Shown here: positions 11,499 to 21,140 of the stretch, piece by piece
Layout: each line of letters opens with the position of its first letter
Numbering within the stretch: position 1 is the stretch's first letter
Source of the DNA: Chloroflexota bacterium
GTDB lineage: Bacteria; Chloroflexota; Anaerolineae; Promineifilales; Promineifilaceae
Reading direction: 5' to 3'
NCBI GenBank assembly: GCA_024275635.1
Contig: JAJRYT010000012.1
Coordinates: 1 to 64,000 of the forward strand
Length of the DNA: 64,000 bases
Translations under genes and position numbers: made by a program
Notes under the pieces: model-generated
Told to the model about the DNA's origin: nothing
Database searches by the model: none
What the model saw: the letters and a program-made list of their open reading frames with translations, nothing else

Positions 11499-11571
11499 GT
11501 TAATCGGCCCCAAATAATCTATAGGGTTCCTCTGCAATATTTGCGTCAACCACGCCAATAATGACAGGTAA

Positions 11572-11600
11572 CACTTCGCACTTTAGTCACTTCGCACTTC
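11572..11600. repeat. Spacer repeat, second copy of AGTGACTAAAGTGCGA
   Basis: The same unit as at 4444-4486. Here it encodes the last residues of the FrnE-like protein (EVRSD) and supplies its TAA stop. Confidence 0.65.
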
Positions 11601-12191
11601 TCCCAGGTGTTCCATCACTTCTTGAAAGGCGGCATAAGGCTGGAGACCGATAACCGCGTATTTCCGATCAAAAATATAAAGCGGCACGCCGTTGGCGCCC
11701 AGGGCTGCCAGTTCAGCCATATTGGCGTCTACTCTGGCTTTGTAGTCGCCGTTTTCCGTCTGGCGCTGCATGGTCACAGCGTCTAACCCCACCTCTTCAG
11801 CCGCCGCCCGTATCACTTCCCAGCGGCTCAGATCCTGCCCCTCGCCGTAAAACTTGCGGAAGACAACCTGATGAAAAGCATGGTGACGGCCCTGTTCGCG
11901 GGCGTACTCCGCCGCTTCCAATGCTCGCCGCGAGTTGGGGATACGTTCAGGCACAACCAGGGGCAGCCCCGCCTGTTCCGCTTCCTGGCGCAGCATATCT
12001 GACATGCCGCCAAAGCGCGCCTGCAGGTGCGGCGGCATCTCCAGCCCCTCCGGTGGAATTTCCGGGTGTATCTCCAAGCCGCGCCATTCTACGGCAATGT
12101 CGTATTCCTGCTGCAATTGCTCGACCCGCACCTGGCCGACGTAACAGAATGGTCAGAGGTAATCGGAATAGATGATGAGTTGGGCAGTCAT
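11583..12191 (-). CDS. DsbA/FrnE-family thiol oxidoreductase with U-P-F-C active site, candidate selenoprotein
   Basis: An ordinary gene call begins at an internal GTG (12131) and misses the active site. Reading from ATG 12191 gives MTAQLIIYSDYL-UGA-PFCYVGQ, where FrnE-like proteins have SDYLCPFCYVG. The UGA is codon 13, at the first, nucleophilic Cys of the CxxC motif; the second Cys (C16) is present. The rest is a normal thioredoxin fold with a helical insert, cis-Pro in GVPLYIF, 202 residues in all. A SECIS-like hairpin follows the UGA. ATG 12191 lies one base after the stop of the lipoate ligase, so translation is probably coupled. Likely role: cytosolic thiol, persulfide or disulfide exchange linked to the sulfur pathway (inferred). 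Alternative: a point mutation. Confidence 0.87.
12121..12155 (-). promoter_or_regulatory. Candidate bacterial SECIS of the FrnE-like gene
   Basis: Minus strand: UGA (12155-12153), 19 nt, then a loop AGGUGCG (12133-12127) closed by UCGGCC (12139-12134) pairing with GGUCGA (12126-12121), six pairs including one G-U. The distance from UGA (19 nt) and the AGGU at the start of the loop are the same as in the CstB-like gene. Confidence 0.72.
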
Positions 12192-12192
12192 G

Positions 12193-13278
12193 TTAATGCG
12201 CTGACATTTGCCCTTTGAGGGAGAGGACGGCCGTCACCCAATCCGCCACCCCCACGCCCGGCGATTGCACCTGGAGACTGCCATAAAACTCGCCTACCCG
12301 CGCCCGCACCTGCTCCTCGTCCAAAGACACGCCCCGTAATGACTGCTCCAACGCGCCCACGGCAAAAGCGGGCAACATCGTAAAATCACCGGACAGCGTC
12401 AAGTCATCAATCCGTCCTTCGCGTAAGCGGGCTGTACTGCGAATCAAGCCACCCGGCGCTTTATAAGCCGTCTCCACCAGGTACACGTCCGCGTGAATTT
12501 TCACCGCTCCCGTCTGGCGCAGGCCGCCCTTTTGGTAGAGCCATTCATCTGAGGTAAAACGGGCCTCAAGCTCCTCGGTAATCGCCAGCTCGGCGGCCGT
12601 TGGCTCGCCATATTCCAGTTCCACACCCAACGTCTCGGCGCAATGCTTCAGGTACGCCTGATTCACAGCCTCATAATCAGGCGTTTCACCCAGTTCTCGC
12701 GTCATCGTGGTGATGTACTGGTTGAGGGACTGGTAAATTTTGTCCCGCATCTTTTCGGAGGAAACTTTGAGGACGCGGGCCATCAAGTCAAAGTTGAAAT
12801 CGTACATCAGGCTGCCCACCACAACATCGGCATCGCCCATCTGGGCCGCGCCCGTGCCGCCGATTTTCTTGCCGTTGACATGAACGTCGTTGATCGGCCG
12901 CAGCGTGGCATTGATGCCCAACGATTGGTACGTCTGCACCAACGGCTCAATGTACAGGGCAAACCGTTTTTCCAGGTCTAGCGGCAACTGGCCGCGCTGG
13001 AAAATCCACTGGGTAAACACCTGTCCCTTATCCAGGTACACTGCCCCGCCGCCCACTTCCCGCCGGTAGATGGACAGGTCGTGTTCCTGGCAGTAGGGTA
13101 CGTCCACTTCCTTTTCCAGCTCCTGGTGGTAGCCGATACAAACATACGGGTCAGTTGGGCCAACCAGGATGATGGTGTTGGGGGTATCTGGCTGCATGGC
13201 GTAGGCCACGCCGTGATAAATGGCCTGCGAGCGCAGCGGCGACACTAGGCCCATATCGAGTACGCGAACTTTTTCCAT
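12193..13278 (-). CDS. Lipoate-protein ligase (LplA/sLpl type)
   Basis: A 361-residue ligase that attaches lipoate to the lysine of carrier proteins. The catalytic BPL/LplA domain is at about 20-230, with YHQELEKEVD, RREVGGGAVYLDKGQVF (family motif RRxxGGGAVYHD), a lysine in HVNGKKIGGTGAAQ, and a C-terminal accessory domain at about 255-345. Its place beside three lipoate-binding protein genes fits the dedicated ligase of sHdr loci, which modifies LbpA and not only the 2-oxoacid dehydrogenases (established for sHdr organisms; inferred here). It is followed after one base by the selenoprotein FrnE-like gene. Confidence 0.87.
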   Translation of the reverse strand: MEKVRVLDMGLVSPLRSQAIYHGVAYAMQPDTPNTIILVGPTDPYVCIGYHQELEKEVDVPYCQEHDLSIYRREVGGGAVYLDKGQVFTQWIFQRGQLPLDLEKRFALYIEPLVQTYQSLGINATLRPINDVHVNGKKIGGTGAAQMGDADVVVGSLMYDFNFDLMARVLKVSSEKMRDKIYQSLNQYITTMTRELGETPDYEAVNQAYLKHCAETLGVELEYGEPTAAELAITEELEARFTSDEWLYQKGGLRQTGAVKIHADVYLVETAYKAPGGLIRSTARLREGRIDDLTLSGDFTMLPAFAVGALEQSLRGVSLDEEQVRARVGEFYGSLQVQSPGVGVADWVTAVLSLKGQMSAH

Positions 13279-13390
13279 ATCATGTACCTCAAATGATGGC
13301 TCTTCACTAAATAGTGCGCCAATTAGCTATGACGTATAGCGTATTGTGTAACGGCAATCGGGATATACTATACGCCATTTTAAGGATCTT

Positions 13391-13858
13391 CTACATTGGT
13401 ACAGGTTCGTCCAGGCAACGGAAGCAGCGGATCTCGCTTTCTTCGATCTTTTTTTGGAAAAAGGCTACCGCTTCTGCGCTGGTGATGAGGGTATCGCGGG
13501 CAGTCTCTGGGTTTAGGACACGTACCTTGATCAACCAGCCTTCGCCGTAGGGATCTCTGTTAGCAATGAGCCGGTCACGGCGAAAGGCGGCTTCGTTGGT
13601 TTCCAGAAGCTCGGCGTCAAAGGGAACGACGAATGGCCCAATCCATTTGCCGCTTTCGATGGTAGCGGCGAATTTCCCGGCCTTGATTGTTCGGCCGATG
13701 CGCTTGAAGCGAACGAAGAGCAGCTTCCCCGCCTGGGTCTGAGCCACATCGGTCATACCGAGCGCGGCCGTATCCCCCGCCTCAAACCGCACCCACGAGT
13801 TGTACTCGGGGTGGTAATATAGCGCTTCAGGAATTTGACAGCCGTAAAGTGTTGCCAT
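13391..13858 (-). CDS. lbpA: Lipoate-binding protein (LbpA, GcvH-like), copy 1
   Basis: A 155-residue GcvH-fold lipoyl carrier. The modified lysine is in ATIESGKWIGPF (about residue 71), surrounded by the GcvH core from YNSWVRFE to DPYGEGWLIKV. In sHdr organisms LbpA carries sulfur intermediates bound to lipoate while sHdr oxidises them; glycine-cleavage T and P genes are not present here. Unlike GcvH, the protein is extended at its C-terminus by RCFRCLDEP, a CxxC tail also found in copy 3. Confidence 0.85.
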   Translation of the reverse strand: MATLYGCQIPEALYYHPEYNSWVRFEAGDTAALGMTDVAQTQAGKLLFVRFKRIGRTIKAGKFAATIESGKWIGPFVVPFDAELLETNEAAFRRDRLIANRDPYGEGWLIKVRVLNPETARDTLITSAEAVAFFQKKIEESEIRCFRCLDEPVPM

Positions 13859-13990
13859 GGGTAATTCGTAATTCGTGATCCGTATTCCGTAATCCGTGAT
13901 CCGTATTCCGTATTCCGTATTCCGTATTCCGTGATCCGTATTCCGTATTCCGTGATCCGATTACGGAACACGGATTACGAACAACGGGTT
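13859..13990. repeat. Spacer repeat, TTCCGTATTCCGTGATCCG family, longest copy
   Basis: About 130 bases of tandem 7- to 9-base units (ATTCCGT, GATCCGT, AATCCGTG) followed by complementary units (GATTACGGAACACGG). It fills the gap between two lbpA genes. Units are not evenly spaced and there are no unique spacers, so it is not a CRISPR array. Confidence 0.8.
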
Positions 13991-14432
13991 ACGGGTTGCC
14001 GCAGTCAATCTTTTCTTCTTTCAAAAATGCTTCATACTCGGCCACAGCTTGCGCGCCGGTCACCAGGCCCGTTTTGTCCGTCTCCCAATCGGCCGGTTGG
14101 ATGCGGACGAACCAGCCCGCGCCATAGGGGTCGCTGTTTAGGAGCGATGGATCGGCGGGAACATCTTCATTGACGGCCGTAATCACGCCATTCACCGGCG
14201 ATTTGATCGGCCCCACCCATTTGCCGCTTTCCACAATGCCGGTTCCGCGCCCTTTTTTGACGCGCCGTCCCACCTTCTTGGGCGTGGCGTTGACGACCAT
14301 CCCCGCCAGATGTTGGGCGGCATCGGTCATGCCGATGGTGATAGTTCCATCCTCCTCCGGGCGTACCCAGACGTGTTCACGAACCCAATACATCAACTCT
14401 TCGGGGACATTGCAATTATTCGCTTTAGCCAT
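13989..14432 (-). CDS. lbpA: Lipoate-binding protein (LbpA, GcvH-like), copy 2
   Basis: A 147-residue GcvH-fold protein with the lipoylated lysine in GIVESGKWVGP (about residue 74). It begins MAKANNCNVPEELMYWVREHVWVRPEEDG, which is typical of LbpA-type proteins. The C-terminus ends EEKIDCGNP with one Cys, not the CxxC of the other two copies. Its start overlaps the end of the gene upstream (14425) by eight bases. The role is as for copy 1; three non-identical copies suggest different partners or redundancy. Confidence 0.85.
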   Translation of the reverse strand: MAKANNCNVPEELMYWVREHVWVRPEEDGTITIGMTDAAQHLAGMVVNATPKKVGRRVKKGRGTGIVESGKWVGPIKSPVNGVITAVNEDVPADPSLLNSDPYGAGWFVRIQPADWETDKTGLVTGAQAVAEYEAFLKEEKIDCGNP

Positions 14433-14880
14433 CTAATTTCTCCTCCTTCTGCAGATATTGTTCAACTACCAGCCCGGTTAAATTTTCAATCAGCTGTATC
14501 AGGGCACCGCCGGCGGCCGTGATTTGGGCGTGGTCAGTGTCAATGAGCCGCGAAGCCAGCCCCACCTGCGCCAAGTCATTCAACCGTTCGGTCAGAGGTA
14601 AACGGCCGATTCCCACCAACGTGATCAAATCCACTATCTTTTGCGACTCGCTGGCGGCCAGCCCTTTCAGGATGGCAAAATTAACCGGGTCGGCGCTGGT
14701 GCGCAAGGCGCGCAGCGTCATCGCCGCAGCCGCTTCCGGCAGTTCCCGTTCGGCGAACCCGGCCAGCCACTCGCCGCTGCCCGACTCCAACCGATCCAGC
14801 CGGTCCAACACCAGCGCCAGCAAACGCAGCCGCCCGGCCAAACCGGCGGCGATGATATTTGTGGTTACGTTATCAGACAT
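14425..14880 (-). CDS. Small helical protein of unknown function in the sHdr locus
   Basis: 151 residues from ATG 14880 (MSDNVTTNIIAAGLAGR). It is predicted largely helical, Leu/Ala-rich, without cysteines or a signal peptide. The segment LRTSADPVNFAILKGLAASESQKIVDLI vaguely recalls DUF1641-type proteins found beside other redox operons, but I cannot confirm it. It lies between the EMO-like gene and lbpA copy 2, overlapping the latter by eight bases, so it is co-translated with the pathway. An open upstream extension (to 14967) is repeat sequence and probably not translated. Confidence 0.65.
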   Translation of the reverse strand: MSDNVTTNIIAAGLAGRLRLLALVLDRLDRLESGSGEWLAGFAERELPEAAAAMTLRALRTSADPVNFAILKGLAASESQKIVDLITLVGIGRLPLTERLNDLAQVGLASRLIDTDHAQITAAGGALIQLIENLTGLVVEQYLQKEEKLDG

Positions 14881-14883
14881 ATT

Positions 14884-14926
14884 TTCGAGGAGACTGGAGA
14901 TTAACCAAGTCTCCAGTCTCCAATCT

Positions 14927-14942
<16 letters not shown>
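14884..14942. repeat. Spacer repeat, GGAGACTGGAGATT family
   Basis: Direct and inverted units GGAGACTGGAGATTA and TCTCCAGTCTCCAATCTC form a hairpin-prone spacer. Its end overlaps the last codons and stop of the EMO-like gene. Confidence 0.7.
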
Positions 14943-17041
<2,099 letters not shown>

Positions 17042-17061
17042 GGGTCTCTCCTCCTTCAAAA

Positions 17062-17157
17062 ATAGAGATTAGGAAATTGGGGAATTGGGAGATTGGGGAA
17101 ACTTAATCTCCTAATCTCTCATCCTCTTAATCTCTCATTCTCCCAATTTCACTCTCC
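17062..17157. repeat. Spacer repeat, GGGAGATTGGGGAA family
   Basis: Repeated units GGGGAATTGGGAGATT on one half face CTAATCTCTCAT and TCTCCCAATTTC units on the other, making a long imperfect inverted repeat between etfA and emo. A related copy lies at 18904-18957. Confidence 0.75.
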
Positions 17158-18114
17158 CTACTCCAACAACTCCAGCATCGCCTCGGCTACGTCAAACAAA
17201 TCCTCGGTCGTGCCGTAGTGAGCCACATCGAAGATGGGCGCGTTTTCGTCGGTGTTGATGGCAATGATCAGGCTGGAATCTTTCATCCCTTCCAGATGTT
17301 CCGGCGCGCCGGAGATGCCCAGCATCAGGTAGAGCTTAGGTTTAACGGCCAGCCCTGACTTGCCCACCTGGCGCGTCTTGGGCAGCCAGCCGGCGTCGGT
17401 AATGGGACGGGAAGCGGCCACGGCCGCATCCAACGCTTCGGCCAGTTCTTCAGCCAACTCCACATTGTCCTCGCTGCCGATGCCGCGTCCGACAGCCACC
17501 AGTTTCTCCTGGGCAGTGATGTCAATGTCGCCCGCTGCGGGCATGATCATTTCCACGAAGCGGGTCTTGAGGCCATCCAGGGGAACCGGCGCGGCGATCT
17601 GCTCAACGGCCATTCCCCCCTGCCCCGCTTCAACCGAAAAAGCGCCAGCCAGGACGGTGACGATGGCGCTTTCGCCTTCGGGCACGCACTCGGCCGCCAT
17701 TTTGCCCGCGTATACCTGGCTGGTAGCGACCAATTCATCTCCTTCTGCGCTTAAACTGTTGACGTAGGCGATTAACGGCCGTTCCGCCTTCACCGACAAC
17801 CAGGCCGCCATATCCATTCCCATCGAAGTCGAACCAAACATCGTCAGTCGCGGCGACCGCGCCGCCGCCAACGCTTCCACCACCTTGCCATACGCTTCCG
17901 GGTTGAAATGTGCCAGCGCCGGGTCATCCACGTAAATCGTGGCGTCTGAGGCAAATGTCCCCGCCTGTTCAGCCATGTCGCTGCCCAGCATCACGGCAAC
18001 AGCCTGCCCGCCGGACGCGGCCGCCAGTTCCTTCGCCTTGCCCACCATCTCGTAAGAAATATCACTGACTTTGCCGTCCAAACATTCCGTAACAACAAAA
18101 ATATCGTTGCTCAT
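17158..18114 (-). CDS. etfA: Electron transfer flavoprotein alpha subunit
   Basis: A 318-residue EtfA: N-terminal adenine-nucleotide-like domain (SNDIFVVTECLDG; MLGSDMA), then the FAD domain with AVGRGIGSEDNVELAEELAEAL, GWLPKTRQVGKSGLAVKPKLYLMLGISGAPEHLEG and AINTDENAPIFDVAHYG, all standard FAD-binding motifs. The start is ATG 18114 (MSNDIF), one base after the etfB stop; a longer frame to 18258 reads through etfB in another phase. With EtfB it would accept electrons from the sHdr complex and hand them to the EMO-like protein downstream. Confidence 0.92.
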   Translation of the reverse strand: MSNDIFVVTECLDGKVSDISYEMVGKAKELAAASGGQAVAVMLGSDMAEQAGTFASDATIYVDDPALAHFNPEAYGKVVEALAAARSPRLTMFGSTSMGMDMAAWLSVKAERPLIAYVNSLSAEGDELVATSQVYAGKMAAECVPEGESAIVTVLAGAFSVEAGQGGMAVEQIAAPVPLDGLKTRFVEMIMPAAGDIDITAQEKLVAVGRGIGSEDNVELAEELAEALDAAVAASRPITDAGWLPKTRQVGKSGLAVKPKLYLMLGISGAPEHLEGMKDSSLIIAINTDENAPIFDVAHYGTTEDLFDVAEAMLELLE

Positions 18115-18115
18115 A

Positions 18116-18883
18116 TTACAACAACCCCCTCTCTTTAATGATCGCAATAATCTTCTCGGCCACAGCTTCGGCATCGCCGGGCAGCATGTTGGCGTGGCCA
18201 GTGGAAACGGGCGGCGACATCTTGCGCAGCATGACGGCGGCGCCGGGGCCGTCGTCATCCACCTCGATTTCTTCGATTACGGCCGTCTTGGCGATTTGCC
18301 GGATTTTGCTGATGGGCGCGTAGCGGGGCGGCTTCGTCGCCGCCTGCACCCCCACCACCAGCGGCAGGCTGACGGCGTACTTGCCCATCATGCCCCCAGC
18401 ATATTCCTTATAAAGTGTGGCCACCCGGTGGGCAACCTCCACGCCGGTGACGACCCCCAGGTAAGGCATATCCAGGTGCGCGGCCAGCATGGGGCCGATT
18501 TGCCCATCAAGGTCGTCGGCCGCCTGCACACCGGTCAGAATGATGTCGGCGTCCATCTCCTTGATGGCGTCGGCCAGCCAGCGGGCGTGGGTGTGCGAAT
18601 CTATGCCCGGTTCCAGGTCGCCCACGATTTTGACCGCTTTATCCGCCCCCTTCGCCAGCGCGGTATGTAGGACGCCGTCCAGTTCCTCAATCACGTCCAC
18701 CCCGACCACCGTCACCGCGCCGCCGCTGGCCTCTTTCACCAGCACAGCCTGCTCAATCGCCTGCTCATCAAACTCATTGAGAACGAAATCCACCATGTCA
18801 TAATCAAGATTCGTCCCCTCGTCATTGACCTCCAGTTCGTCAGCCAGGCTGGGAATGTGTTTGATTGCGACTACGATATTCAT
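18116..18883 (-). CDS. etfB: Electron transfer flavoprotein beta subunit
   Basis: A 255-residue EtfB beginning MNIVVAIKHIPSLADELEVNDEG, with the usual NEFDEQAIEQAVLVKEASGG and the C-terminal LPLVVGVQAATKPPRYAPISKIRQIAK, which holds the EtfB signature. Start ATG 18883 follows AAGGAG. The nucleotide-binding loop lies near ADIILTGVQAADDLDGQIGP. It is transcribed before etfA, with a one-base gap. The presence of etfAB between sHdrB3 and EMO defines this as the Etf-coupled sHdr variant. Confidence 0.92.
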   Translation of the reverse strand: MNIVVAIKHIPSLADELEVNDEGTNLDYDMVDFVLNEFDEQAIEQAVLVKEASGGAVTVVGVDVIEELDGVLHTALAKGADKAVKIVGDLEPGIDSHTHARWLADAIKEMDADIILTGVQAADDLDGQIGPMLAAHLDMPYLGVVTGVEVAHRVATLYKEYAGGMMGKYAVSLPLVVGVQAATKPPRYAPISKIRQIAKTAVIEEIEVDDDGPGAAVMLRKMSPPVSTGHANMLPGDAEAVAEKIIAIIKERGLL

Positions 18884-18903
18884 AAGCGAAACTCCTTCGT
18901 GAA

Positions 18904-18957
18904 TATAGATTGGGAGATTCAGTCTCTCAATCTCCCAATCTCTCAATCTACCCTCTC
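18904..18957. repeat. Spacer repeat, GGGAGATTGAG / CTCAATCTCCCAAT
   Basis: Inverted units AGATTGGGAGATT and AATCTCCCAATCTCTCAATCT face each other between sHdrB3 and etfB, enough for a stable hairpin. It overlaps the sHdrB3 stop. Confidence 0.7.
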
Positions 18958-20225
18958 ATTGATTGATCTAAAAGCTCCAAAATATCCAACACCTTCAATT
19001 GATCATTGCCCGTGCTTTTGGCTGCGTCTTCAAAGCGGGAGACCTCGAAGGGGCAGCAAACGGCCAGGATTTCTGCGCCGTAGGCTACTGCTTCCAGCAC
19101 CCGCCGTTCGGAGAGGCGCATGGTGGTGTGGTTTTGGGTGAAGGAATCAAGCCACATACCGCCGCCGCCGCCGCCGCAGCAGTAACCGTTCTCGCGGCAG
19201 CGCCCCATTTCCACCAGTTCCAGGCCAGGGATGGCTCGCAATAACTCGCGAGGGGCGTCGTATTCGCCATGATGACGGCCGAGATAACAAGGGTCATGGA
19301 AAGTCACCGTGGCCTTGATCTCATGCTTGAGCATCGGCTTTAGTTGATCCAGGTGTTGGACAAGGAATTGGGTGTAATGCAGCGCCGATCGGTCGAAGCC
19401 CAATTTGGGGTATTCCTTCTTGAAGGCGTTCAGTTCGTGCGGGCCGGTGACGACCAACGTATTCCATTCATACTTGTTGAACATGGCGATGTTGTGTTCG
19501 GCCAGCATCTCAAACAGGCCGGATTCACCCGCCAGCCGCTGCGTGTCGCCGTCATCCTTCTCTTCCGGGCCGAGGATGCCAAAATCAATGCCCAGGGCGT
19601 TGAAAATGCGGGCGGCGGCCAGGGCGGCGTCAATCCCGCGCGGATGGTAGGAAGGGTAGGAGCCGACGTACCAGAGGACGTCTACCGGCTGCCCGTGCTT
19701 TTTCATGATCGGCACGGGCACGTCTGACTTCTTCGTCCAGGCGGCCCGTTTACGCTGCCCCTGCCCCAGCGGGTTGCCAAATTTAGCGGTATCCTCGAAC
19801 GCTTTTTGCAGCTCTTCGGGCACGTTACCGTCCAGGACAGCCTGCTCGCGCACGGCGGGCATGATTTGCACCATATCCACCACTTTTTTGCACACGCGCA
19901 GACAATTAGCGCAGGTGGTGCAAAGCCATAGCTCCTCCGATTTATGCAAATCAGTTCCTGTTTGGGCCATGCGGTATAGTTTGCGGGGGCCGTAGTTGCC
20001 TACCATATCCACCGGACAGACGGGGATACATTTGGCGCACTGGTAGCACCAGGCGAAGGATTCACCGCCGGGCAGGTCGGCTACTTTGTCAATCAGTTCA
20101 GGTGTGTACTCCCAAATGACCCGTTCTTTGAACATACGGTTCCAGGGGCCGGAGATGTCTACGCCATCAATGATGGCGGTTTCTTTTTCAAATATGGCGT
20201 CAACTTTATCGAGTCCAGCGTCCAT
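18948..20225 (-). CDS. HdrD-like iron-sulfur protein (sHdrB3 type)
   Basis: A 425-residue cytoplasmic HdrBC fusion. Two ferredoxin motifs (CYQCAKCIPVCPV near 60, CTTCANCLRVCKK near 102) are followed by two CCG-type segments (FHDPCYLGRHHGEYDAPREL; CRENGYCCGGGGGG; LAVCCPFEVSRFEDA), which bind a non-cubane cluster. It lacks the membrane part of the EMO-like protein, but the soluble portions are related. In type II sHdr loci a protein of this build sits with EtfAB and replaces the second C2B2 pair. Start ATG 20225 follows AGGAG. Confidence 0.85.
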   Translation of the reverse strand: MDAGLDKVDAIFEKETAIIDGVDISGPWNRMFKERVIWEYTPELIDKVADLPGGESFAWCYQCAKCIPVCPVDMVGNYGPRKLYRMAQTGTDLHKSEELWLCTTCANCLRVCKKVVDMVQIMPAVREQAVLDGNVPEELQKAFEDTAKFGNPLGQGQRKRAAWTKKSDVPVPIMKKHGQPVDVLWYVGSYPSYHPRGIDAALAAARIFNALGIDFGILGPEEKDDGDTQRLAGESGLFEMLAEHNIAMFNKYEWNTLVVTGPHELNAFKKEYPKLGFDRSALHYTQFLVQHLDQLKPMLKHEIKATVTFHDPCYLGRHHGEYDAPRELLRAIPGLELVEMGRCRENGYCCGGGGGGMWLDSFTQNHTTMRLSERRVLEAVAYGAEILAVCCPFEVSRFEDAAKSTGNDQLKVLDILELLDQSMRG

Positions 20226-20231
20226 AGTTTT

Positions 20232-20305
20232 CTCCTGATTATTGCGTAGTGCGTATTACGTAGTGCGCAGCCTTAGCCAATACGCAATACGCACTACGTA
20301 ATACG
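20232..20305. repeat. Spacer inverted repeat, GCGTATTACGTAGTGCG family
   Basis: GCGTAGTGCGTATTACGTAGTGCG faces ACGCAATACGCACTACGTAATACGC about 15 bases later, a long near-perfect inverted repeat. It fills the whole gap between the unknown gene and sHdrB3. Confidence 0.8.
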
Positions 20306-21079
20306 CTATTTTGCTTTGGGCAAGCCCAGCAAACGGCGCATCATGTTGGGCAAGGTGGGCAGCAGGCGGTTGTATTCGCGGCTTAAGCGCCAGTTGGTGA
20401 TACCGTAGAGGTAGATGCTGTAAGCGCAGGCGAGGAATACGACGGCCGCAAATTGATTATGGGCTTTGTTTTCTGTCAATTCGGGCGTGAGCAGGTCGGT
20501 CTTTTCGGCGAAATCCATGGCCACGGCCGTTACCGACCCCACCCGCACATACCCTTCAGCGACATTATCGGCCGCCAGATTGTGAATGCCGCCGACCAAC
20601 AAAGGCAAGATGCCCGTTTGCAACTGGGCGTCCCACAGCCAGCGCGTCCACAGCCATTGCGTGCGGGGAGCGGCGTTGTGGAGCAGCCCGCTGCCCAGTT
20701 CCAGCCGCAAGCGCAAATCCAGGTCGCCCAATTGCGTCACGAAATCGGCAAAGCGAAAAGGAACCTGTTTGTCGCCGTGAAGAAGGTCTGTGATGAGAAC
20801 GGCCGTATCCACCCCTGCCAACCCCGCCAACAACGCTTTCGCCTTCTTGCGCGACGGCGTCACCGCTTGCGTTACCCAGGCCAGATCATCCTGGCTCCAC
20901 GCTTCCGGCGCGGCCAACAATTCAGTAAACCGGGTCTGTCGCGCCGCCAATTCAGCCGCCACCGCTACCAGATCAGATGTTTCCACCTGCTCCAGGGACT
21001 CCGCCAGCGTTTCCAGCAGTTCCGGGTCCTCCGGGCCGATTTTATCTTTCTTGATATGACTAACAAATCCAAGGGTCAT
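20306..21079 (-). CDS. Unknown protein between sHdrA and sHdrB3
   Basis: A 257-residue protein with no motif I recognise. It is helical, with no cysteine pair able to hold a cluster. Segments LNDLLHGDKQVPF-like loops and LWTRWLWDAQLQTGILPLLVGG precede one hydrophobic stretch near the C-terminus (AVVFLACAYSIYLYGI), which suggests peripheral or single-pass membrane contact. Known sHdr clusters carry a conserved hypothetical gene between hdrA and the second hdrB (often called hyp or shdrH), and this gene has that position; I cannot verify homology. I use ATG 21079; a TTG five codons upstream is also open. Neither has a clear ribosome site. Confidence 0.7.
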   Translation of the reverse strand: MTLGFVSHIKKDKIGPEDPELLETLAESLEQVETSDLVAVAAELAARQTRFTELLAAPEAWSQDDLAWVTQAVTPSRKKAKALLAGLAGVDTAVLITDLLHGDKQVPFRFADFVTQLGDLDLRLRLELGSGLLHNAAPRTQWLWTRWLWDAQLQTGILPLLVGGIHNLAADNVAEGYVRVGSVTAVAMDFAEKTDLLTPELTENKAHNQFAAVVFLACAYSIYLYGITNWRLSREYNRLLPTLPNMMRRLLGLPKAK

Positions 21080-21140
21080 GGTTTGGTTGGACAAGATTAA
21101 CGGGATTTAGAACAAAAATCTTGTAAATCCTGTCAAAAAA

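Noticed and set aside
13859-13990. CRISPR array
   Set aside because: Units are 7-9 bases, imperfect and without unique spacers, and the second half is complementary to the first. No cas genes are near.
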